Source: Betaproteobacteria bacterium (GTDB lineage Bacteria; Pseudomonadota; Gammaproteobacteria; Burkholderiales; SG8-39). Taken from it: 10,691 nucleotides of DNA. The position numbers and the translations under genes are program-made. The notes beneath the pieces were generated by a model. The model ran no database searches. It saw only the letters and a program-made list of their open reading frames with translations, and was not told the DNA's origin. The DNA is taken from assembly GCA_016867955.1 (NCBI GenBank), contig VGIE01000040.1:1-10691 (forward strand), given 5' to 3'. Every line of letters begins with the position of its first letter. The first letter of the stretch is position 1. Below are positions 6,459-10,691 of this stretch, piece after piece.

Positions 6459-6785
6459 ATGAATGCATTTGCGGCACTCTTAAGGGCAATCCTCCGCTTT
6501 GCCGTGGTCGGAACGCTGGTGGTCATCGGTATCATCGGCTTCTTTATGGCCTGGTGGCTGGTGCTGTTCGCACTCATGGCGCTCGCGCTCTACATCGGCA
6601 TCCGGCGCATGTTTGGCGTCACAGGGGAGAAACCGCACGCAGCGTCGGGCGGAGTCGTTATCGAGGGCGATTATGAGGTGGAGCGCGACGGTCCGGGCGG
6701 TGTCGAGCGCGCGAGCGGGCGCGTCATCGAGGTGAGGGAGGTACCACGAGGGCACGGGATTGATGACAATAATCCAAAGCTTTAG
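6459..6785 (+). CDS. Small membrane protein, hypothetical
   Basis: A 108-residue product from ATG 6459. Residues about 6-50 form two closely spaced hydrophobic helices: ILRFAVVGTLVVIGIIGFFM, then AWWLVLFALMALALYIGIRR. A polar tail of about 55 residues follows (EKPHAASGGVVIEGDYEVER ... GIDDNNPKL) that would lie in the cytosol or periplasm. No signal cleavage site or enzymatic motif is visible, and I do not recognise a family. The frame is open upstream to 6390, but that stretch (KRGGNGKKH) is unlike coding sequence and no good ribosome site is seen before either start, so the start is uncertain. The TAG stop is made partly by the first base of the 81-bp repeat at 6785, so the tail may have been shortened by its insertion. 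Without the repeat the frame would run 10 codons further. Confidence 0.6.
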   Translation: MNAFAALLRAILRFAVVGTLVVIGIIGFFMAWWLVLFALMALALYIGIRRMFGVTGEKPHAASGGVVIEGDYEVERDGPGGVERASGRVIEVREVPRGHGIDDNNPKL

Positions 6786-6865
6786 AGTGCCTGACCATGC
6801 GAGGGGAAACACCCCCCGCGCGTTCCCCGAGTCAGGGCGCCCAACGGCAATGCTGTTAGGCGCTC
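6785..6865 (+). repeat. 81-bp palindrome-rich repeat, copy A
   Basis: This copy matches the reverse complement of copy B (9981-10061) over all 81 bases at roughly 90 percent by eye, with one small gap pair. It begins GAGTGCCTGAC and ends GTTAGGCGCTC, so its ends are imperfect inverted repeats. It contains a stem GCGCCCAAC / GTTAGGCGC (6837-6845 with 6855-6863, one mismatch) and a weaker G/C hairpin after GCGAGGGG. Flanks TTA (left) and TTG (right) are a possible 3-bp target duplication with one change. It abuts the stop codon of the membrane protein gene and precedes the lyase gene. Confidence 0.8.
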
Positions 6866-6932
6866 TTGGGCCAGTCGGTCAATGTACGTAGTCTGATCCT
6901 GATCGTAATTGTCGGAATTCTGAGGGAGCGAA

Positions 6933-7808
6933 ATGTCTAAATCCAGTGAACTGCGCCAGCTGCTTGCTGGTGACATGCTGCTTGAGGTGCCCTGCTGCTC
7001 GGATGCACTGTCGGCAAGGCTGATCGCGGAAGCCGGCTTTCCGGCAACTTTCATGTCCGGCTTCGCAGTGTCAGCAGCCCGGCTGGGCATGCCAGATACC
7101 GGACTCATCTCCTTTGCCGAAATGCGCGACCAGCTCGCCAACATCTGCGCCGCGGTGCCGGGCACCATCGTCATGGCCGACGGGGACACCGGTTACGGGA
7201 ACGCCATCAATGCCCAGCGCACGGTGCGTGAATATGCCCGCGCGGGTGCGGCCTGCATCATGATCGAGGACCAGGTCAGCCCGAAGCGCTGCGGGCACAC
7301 GCAGGGCAAGCGGGTGGTGGACCGCGAGGAGGCGCGCCTCAGGGTTCGCGCGGCAATGGACGCGGCCAAGGAGAGCGGCATCCTCGTCATCGCCCGGACC
7401 GATGCGCGCGCTGTGCACGGCATGGCCGATGCGCTGGACCGCTGCCGTGCCTTCCGGGACGAGGGTGCAGACATCGTGTTCCTCGAGGCGCCAGAGAACG
7501 AAGGGGAGATGGAGCAAGCCTGCCGTGCCATTGATCGGCCGATGATGGCCAACATGGTGAGCGGGGGCAAGACCCCGGTGTTCCCGGCCAAACGCCTGTT
7601 CGACATCGGCTACCGGCTGGCCGTGTACCCCATGGTGCCGTTCGCCGCTGCCATCCATGCCATGCAGCAGACGTTGAAGGCCATGCGCGATGGCGCTGCT
7701 TCGGCCGTCCCCGAAGCTGGCTTCGAGGAGATCAAGCGTGTCGCGGGTTTCCCCGAATATTACGCGCTGGAGCAGCGCTTCGCGGGCCTGAAGGATCCCG
7801 CCGGCTGA
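6933..7808 (+). CDS. Isocitrate lyase/PEP mutase superfamily enzyme (PrpB-like C-C lyase or oxaloacetate decarboxylase)
   Basis: A 291-residue TIM-barrel enzyme of the COG2513 type. Visible landmarks: SGFAVSAARLGMPDTG (residues 42-57) for substrate binding; MADGDTGYGN (81-90), whose Asp83 and Asp85 bind Mg2+; IEDQ (111-114); the mobile catalytic loop PKRCGHTQGK (117-126), whose Cys120 is the lyase general acid; and IARTDAR (153-159). A KRCGH loop indicates C-C bond cleavage (2-methylisocitrate, 2,3-dimethylmalate or related hydroxyacids) or oxaloacetate decarboxylation rather than phosphonate chemistry. No prpC, prpD or acnD lies nearby, so a dedicated methylcitrate role is not supported. The start is set by GAGGGAG at 6922-6928. 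The gene converges on the MetE-like gene with 43 bases between stops, and is the first gene inside the repeat-bounded block. Confidence 0.85.
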   Translation: MSKSSELRQLLAGDMLLEVPCCSDALSARLIAEAGFPATFMSGFAVSAARLGMPDTGLISFAEMRDQLANICAAVPGTIVMADGDTGYGNAINAQRTVREYARAGAACIMIEDQVSPKRCGHTQGKRVVDREEARLRVRAAMDAAKESGILVIARTDARAVHGMADALDRCRAFRDEGADIVFLEAPENEGEMEQACRAIDRPMMANMVSGGKTPVFPAKRLFDIGYRLAVYPMVPFAAAIHAMQQTLKAMRDGAASAVPEAGFEEIKRVAGFPEYYALEQRFAGLKDPAG

Positions 7809-7840
7809 TCGCGCTGACGGCGGCAGGAGACGAAAACAGG

Positions 7841-7854
7841 GTCAGGCGCTCTTA
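7841..7854 (+). repeat. Short match to the end of the 81-bp repeat
   Basis: GTCAGGCGCTCTTA agrees at 13 of 14 positions with GTTAGGCGCTCTTA at the outer end of copy B (minus strand) and flank. It overlaps the stop codon of the MetE-like gene. It could be a repeat remnant or chance. Confidence 0.25.
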
Positions 7855-8886
7855 GCGATAGCGCTCGCGCGCAAGCTGCGCGCCCGCGCCCAGCGCCTGC
7901 AGCTTGCCGAGCGCAATGCCGCGGGCCATCGGCGCCATGCCGCAGTTGGTGCAGGGATAGAGGCGCTCCTTCGGCACGAATTCGAGGGCGCGGCCGATGG
8001 TGTCGGCGACTTCCTCCGGCGTCTCGACCACGTTGCTGGCCACGTCGATGACGCCGACCAGCACGTCCTTGCCCTCGAGCAGGCCGATCAGCGACAGCGG
8101 CACCTTCGAGTGCGCGCATTCCAGCGACACCTGCCGGACGCGGCTCTTCGCGATGGCGGGGAAGATGGTCTCGTATTGCCGCCATTCGCTGCCCAGCGTC
8201 TTCTTCCAGTCGAGGTTGGCCTGGATGCCGTAGCCGTAGCAGATATGGCAGGCGGTGGTGCAGGTGAGCCCGTCGATGGCGCGATGCAGCGCCTCGATGC
8301 CCCAGTCGACGACGTCGTCGGTGTAGACATTGAAGGCCGGCTCGTCGATCTGGATCACGTCGACGCCGTCGGCCTCGAGCGCGCGCGCCTCGGCGTTGAT
8401 GAGCTCGGCGAAGGCCATCGCCATCTTGACCTTGTCGCCGTAGTGGCGGTCGGCCACGGTGTCGACGATGGTCATGGGGCCGGGCAGGGTGAACTTGAGC
8501 TTGTGCGCGGTGTGCGCGCGGGCGAAGCGCGCTTCCATGGCGTGCACCCGGCCTTTCAACCGGAGCGGGCCGGTGACCTGCGGCACCATGGCGTCGTAGC
8601 GGTTGTTGCGGATGCCCATCTTCACCTTGTTGGCGAAGTCGATGCCTTCCACCGCCTCGAGGAAGCCGTGCACGAAATGCCGGCGCGACTGCTCGCCCTC
8701 GGTGACGATGTCGATGCCGGCGTCTTCCTGCAGCTTCAGCCAGAGCAGCGAGGCGTCCTGCTTGGCCGCGACGAGCGCCTCGCCTGCCTGCCGCCATTGC
8801 GGCCACAGCTTGTCGGTCTCAGCCAGCCAGCCCGGCTTGGGCAGGGAGCCGGCGAGTGTGGTCTGGAACAGGTGTGGCGCGGCCAT
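7852..8886 (-). CDS. Core methionine synthase (MetE catalytic domain only, folate-independent type)
   Basis: A 344-residue protein covering only the C-terminal barrel of cobalamin-independent methionine synthase (full MetE is about 750). The zinc ligands are complete: His214 and Cys216 in CHICYG, Glu256 in SLECAHS, and Cys315 in TNCGMAP. Other landmarks are the start TTLAGSLPKP, the turn TLPGPMTI (133-140) and the homocysteine-binding IQIDEPAFNV (179-188). Lacking the N-terminal domain that holds methyltetrahydrofolate polyglutamate, such core enzymes are known to take methyl from other donors (methylcobalamin or corrinoid proteins in some families, an oxygen-dependent unknown donor in MesD). 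The start at 8886 is fixed by GGAGG five bases upstream. It follows the LLM monooxygenase gene by 30 bases, so they form an operon. The donor here is unknown. Another thiol as acceptor is possible. Confidence 0.85.
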   Translation of the reverse strand: MAAPHLFQTTLAGSLPKPGWLAETDKLWPQWRQAGEALVAAKQDASLLWLKLQEDAGIDIVTEGEQSRRHFVHGFLEAVEGIDFANKVKMGIRNNRYDAMVPQVTGPLRLKGRVHAMEARFARAHTAHKLKFTLPGPMTIVDTVADRHYGDKVKMAMAFAELINAEARALEADGVDVIQIDEPAFNVYTDDVVDWGIEALHRAIDGLTCTTACHICYGYGIQANLDWKKTLGSEWRQYETIFPAIAKSRVRQVSLECAHSKVPLSLIGLLEGKDVLVGVIDVASNVVETPEEVADTIGRALEFVPKERLYPCTNCGMAPMARGIALGKLQALGAGAQLARERYR

Positions 8887-8916
8887 GACTGCCTCCGGTG
8901 TGCGAAAGCCGACAGG

Positions 8917-9801
8917 CTACTGCAGTTCCCGGATGAACGTCTCCAGCGCCTTGATGTGTTCGTCGATGGCCTCGGGCGATTGCAGGCCGGTGGCCTTCGA
9001 GAGCCCCTGGCCGTGCGCGCGCAGGGTGAAGTGGTCTGCGCCTGCCTTCTTCCAGGCCTCGAATTCCTCGCGCCAGGCCGCCGGCCCGCGCGTGTAGCCG
9101 ACGATGGTCTGCAGCCCGAACGCGGCGGGGTCGCGGCCCTGTTCGGCCAGCGCCTGCCTGAGGCGCCCGGCCAGCTGCAGGCTCTCGGCCGAGGCCGAGG
9201 CGAACAGGAAGCCGTCGGCGAACTTCACGGCGCGCCGCACCGCCGGCTCGGTGAAGCCGCCTGTCCAGATCGGGATGCGGCGCGACGGGCGCGGCGCGAT
9301 GCCGGCGCGGTCGATGCGGTGATAGGTGCCGGTGAAGTCGATGACCGGTTCCGACCACAGCCGGCGCAGCAGCGGGATCTGCTCGTCGATGCGCGGGCCG
9401 CGGTTCCGGTACGGCACGCCGAGCGCCTCGTACTCGACGTAGTTCCAGCCTAGTGCCACGCCGAGATTGAGCCGGCCCTGCGAGACGATGTCGATCTGCG
9501 CCGCCTGCTTGGCGACGAGCACGGTCTGGCGCTGCGGCAGGATGATCATGCCGGTGAGGAAGTCGATGGTCTTCGTGACGCCGGCGAGGAAGGCGAACAG
9601 CGTCAGCGGTTCATGGAAGACGTCGTGTTCGGTGTAGGGGCCGGTCAGCGGCGGCTCGCGGTTTTCGTGCACCGCGCCCACCACATGGTCGAAGCCGACG
9701 ATGCGCGAATAGCCGAGGCCCTCGGCGGCCTGCGCCCAGTCACGGATGGCGACGGCGTCGTTGGCGAAGGCGTTGACGGGAAAGACTGCAGAAAACTTCA
9801 T
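8917..9801 (-). CDS. LLM-class flavin-dependent oxidoreductase (luciferase-like monooxygenase)
   Basis: A 294-residue TIM-barrel oxidoreductase of the bacterial luciferase family, closest in feel to the TIGR03619 (Rv2161c-like) group. Landmarks: MKFSAVFPVN with WAQAAEGLGYSRIVGFDHVV, the hallmark end of beta1 and helix 1; EPLTLFAFLAGVTKTIDFLT; GMIILPQRQTVLVAKQAAQI followed by DIVSQGRLNLGVALGWNYVE, the core family signature; and RIPIWTGGFTEPAVRRAVKF. Members use FMNH2 or F420 with O2 to oxidise small substrates, many of them organosulfur. The cofactor cannot be told from this, and most proteobacteria lack F420. The start at 9801 is set by AAGGGAG five bases upstream; an open stretch further upstream to 9915 has no family match. 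It is the first gene of the operon with the core MetE. No flavin reductase is adjacent. Confidence 0.85.
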   Translation of the reverse strand: MKFSAVFPVNAFANDAVAIRDWAQAAEGLGYSRIVGFDHVVGAVHENREPPLTGPYTEHDVFHEPLTLFAFLAGVTKTIDFLTGMIILPQRQTVLVAKQAAQIDIVSQGRLNLGVALGWNYVEYEALGVPYRNRGPRIDEQIPLLRRLWSEPVIDFTGTYHRIDRAGIAPRPSRRIPIWTGGFTEPAVRRAVKFADGFLFASASAESLQLAGRLRQALAEQGRDPAAFGLQTIVGYTRGPAAWREEFEAWKKAGADHFTLRAHGQGLSKATGLQSPEAIDEHIKALETFIRELQ

Positions 9802-9980
9802 GCGTACTCCCTTGCGGATTGTCTCGGCGGCTTGATCGATGCGCGACCAAGGCCCCCATTCTAGGGTGCGAAAGGGTCGGCCTTCTTGCCGGCCCTTGGG
9901 ACTGCCAAAAGCCACTGAAATGTGCTGGTGTCCTGAACTTCAAAGGATAGGAGATCGGGATGGTTCGAAAGTCACAATAA

Positions 9981-10061
9981 GAGCGCCTAACAGACTTGCC
10001 GTTAGGCGCCCTGACTTAGGGGAGCGCGAGGGGATGTTTCCCCTCGCATTGTCAGGCACTC
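9981..10061 (-). repeat. 81-bp palindrome-rich repeat, copy B (inverted relative to copy A)
   Basis: On plus it reads GAGCGCCTAACAG ... TGTCAGGCACTC. It holds two perfect hairpins: GCGCCTAAC (9983-9991) with GTTAGGCGC (10001-10009), 9-base loop; and GCGAGGGG (10026-10033) with CCCCTCGC (10040-10047), 6-base loop. The second sits inside an outer CCTGAC / GTCAGG stem. The two ends are imperfect inverted repeats of about 12 bases. TAA flanks it on both sides (9978-9980 and 10062-10064), which looks like a 3-bp target duplication. An IS5-type transposase remnant lies just beyond. This is the least decayed copy. Confidence 0.85.
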
Positions 10062-10120
10062 TAAGTCGATTGACACACAACATACAGGCGCTTTGCGCGT
10101 TCGAGCAAGGCGGGCGTCTG

Positions 10121-10231
10121 GCACGGGTAAGCAAAGCCTTTGGCGCGGATGCCGATCTGGAGCGGTCGTTCATTGCTTCGACCGTCGTACGCGGTCACCA
10201 GCATGCTTCGGGAATCAATAAAAGGAGCGCA
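10121..10231 (+). pseudogene. IS5-family transposase fragment
   Basis: The plus frame starting at 10121 reads ARVSKAFGADADLERSFIAS then TVVRGHQHASGINKRSA. This matches the conserved region of IS5-family (IS427/IS1031-like) transposases around the first catalytic Asp of the DDE triad: RVF-AL--D-DLE-L-IDSTIVRAHQHAAGA-K. Here the Asp of IDSTIVRAHQ is Ala (FIASTVVRGHQ), so even this piece would be inactive. The expected continuation (GRSRGGLTTKIHA) is absent and only about 36 residues survive. The upstream part of the frame (10066-10120, QALCAFEQGG) shows no convincing match. Confidence 0.6.
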
Positions 10232-10313
10232 AGAACAGCTTTCTCTGCATCCATACAGGCGGATCTGTTCGGCCCGGGATCACCACCCCAATCGAAGAAG
10301 TCACTTTCGCGAG

Positions 10314-10553
10314 TCACCTCGAAACCAGCGATGCATAACCGACCTCCTCTACCAAATCCTGAAGGTTGAAGAATTCCACGGCATTTCTAGCCATCAGCCG
10401 ATTCATCCGGTCGGGGCGCAGGTCGGTGCGTTCCAGAGCCTCGGCCACCAAGCCGGGCAAACTGCAGTCAAAGTGCGGGAAGTCGCTTGCCCACACAACG
10501 CTCGACTCGCCGCCGACTACGACGCGAGGCCGCAGGAGTACGACGTCGTCAAG
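10314..10553 (-). pseudogene. Amidohydrolase-family protein, C-terminal fragment
   Basis: Read on minus, VVWASDFPHFDCSLPGLVAE begins near 10499 and continues ALERTDLRPDRMNRLMARNA, VEFFNLQDLVEEVGYASLVS, to TGA 10314-10316. VVWASDFPH is the signature of the amidohydrolase_2 (ACMSD/TIM-barrel) family, where the Asp binds the metal, and MARNAVEFFNL matches the usual final helix (ILGENAARFYGL). The frame stays open upstream (VVVGGESS) into the long palindrome at 10554-10643, but the family resemblance fades before it. The N-terminal three quarters, with the HxH metal site, are missing. No complete substrate site remains, so it is a remnant. Confidence 0.65.
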
Positions 10554-10643
10554 TGACCGGCGTGAAAAAACTGGTCCAGATTCAGTGAGAGAAAATCGGC
10601 ATTTTCTCTCACTGAATCTGGACCAGTTTTTTCACGCCGGTCA
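10554..10643. repeat. 90-bp palindrome with 43-bp perfect arms
   Basis: The left arm 10554-10596 is the exact reverse complement of the right arm 10601-10643; only CGGC (10597-10600) separates them. Pairing stops outside at G10553 and G10644. Reading inward, the arm starts TGACCGGCGTG, has an A6 tract, then CTGGTCCAGATTC and AGTGAGAGAAAAT. The stem flanked by A6 and T6 would look like a strong bidirectional terminator in RNA. It is more AT-rich than its surroundings, and the amidohydrolase fragment loses recognisable family similarity short of it. A fold-back mobile element end, an inverted duplication or an assembly artefact are all possible. Confidence 0.9.
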
Positions 10644-10650
10644 GTTCTTG

Positions 10651-10691
10651 GAGCACCTAGCAGAATTGCCGTTGGGCGCCCTGAAGTAAGG
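10651..10691 (-). repeat. 81-bp palindrome-rich repeat, copy C (cut by window end)
   Basis: GAGCACCTAGCAG and the following bases match the first 41 bases of copy B on plus with 7 differences, including the TTGCCGTT core and GGCGCCCTGA. Orientation equals copy B. The stem corresponding to GCGCCTAAC / GTTAGGCGC is weakened by changes. The second half lies beyond the window. Confidence 0.75.

Noticed and set aside
7809..7851. Bidirectional terminator between the converging lyase and MetE-like genes
   Set aside because: No stem with a T run is visible in the 43-base gap; only a short match to the repeat end is present.
8110..9453. 447-codon open frame on plus across the core MetE and LLM genes
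   Set aside because: It is antisense to two genes with clear catalytic motifs and strong ribosome sites, and its composition is typical of a shadow frame.
9983..10009. attC-like integron recombination site (GCCTAAC ... GTTAGGC)
   Set aside because: The two boxes match RYYYAAC and GTTRRRY, but they are only 9 bases apart with no inner L boxes, no integrase gene is present, and the block genes are not in cassette arrangement. They are simply one hairpin of the 81-bp repeat.
10140..10556. 138-codon plus frame over the right-end region
   Set aside because: No family features, and the opposite strand carries the recognisable amidohydrolase tail VVWASDFPH.

Overview
The window is GC-rich chromosomal DNA of a proteobacterium, probably beta or gamma. 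The desaturase closely resembles Pseudomonas DesA. There is a homodimeric AceE-type pyruvate dehydrogenase E1, and two Lrp/AsnC regulators (one only a tail). The lineage cannot be fixed further from the sequence alone. No rRNA, tRNA or CRISPR array was seen.

Layout. Positions 1-144 are the C-terminal tail of an Lrp/AsnC regulator that starts before the window. Positions 258-807 are an overlapping AbrB/MazE-type antitoxin and MazF/PemK-type toxin pair. Positions 880-2064 encode a DesA-like acyl-lipid desaturase with a helical C-terminal extension. Positions 2065-2702 are a decayed stretch: a hairpin that may be a worn repeat copy, a possible 26-codon membrane ORF, and a frameshifted relic of a small conserved protein. 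Positions 2703-3203 (minus strand) are a complete Lrp/AsnC regulator, divergent from an AceE-like E1 gene (3336-5945). Between them lies a near-perfect Lrp-type operator (3229-3243). Downstream is a broken WYL/YafY-type regulator (about 5950-6315) and a small two-helix membrane protein (6459-6785).

Positions 6866-9980 form a three-gene metabolic block: an isocitrate lyase/PEP mutase family enzyme on plus, converging on a minus-strand operon of a luciferase-like (LLM) flavin monooxygenase followed by a core methionine synthase that has only the MetE catalytic domain. This block is bracketed by two 81-bp palindrome-rich repeats in inverted orientation (6785-6865 and 9981-10061). A third copy begins at 10651 and runs off the window.

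The right end (10062-10691) is a graveyard. It holds an IS5-type transposase fragment, an amidohydrolase C-terminal fragment, and a 90-bp palindrome with 43-bp perfect arms and a 4-nt centre.

How the genes may work together. The regulator/E1 pair resembles the mdeR-mdeB arrangement of Pseudomonas putida, an Lrp regulator beside a 2-oxobutyrate dehydrogenase E1 used in methionine breakdown, but no methionine gamma-lyase is present. The LLM/core-MetE operon suggests a folate-independent route to methionine or another methyl transfer. A sulfur amino acid theme across the window is inference. The best leads are the 81-bp repeat family, the long perfect palindrome, the LLM/core-MetE operon and the Lrp operator.
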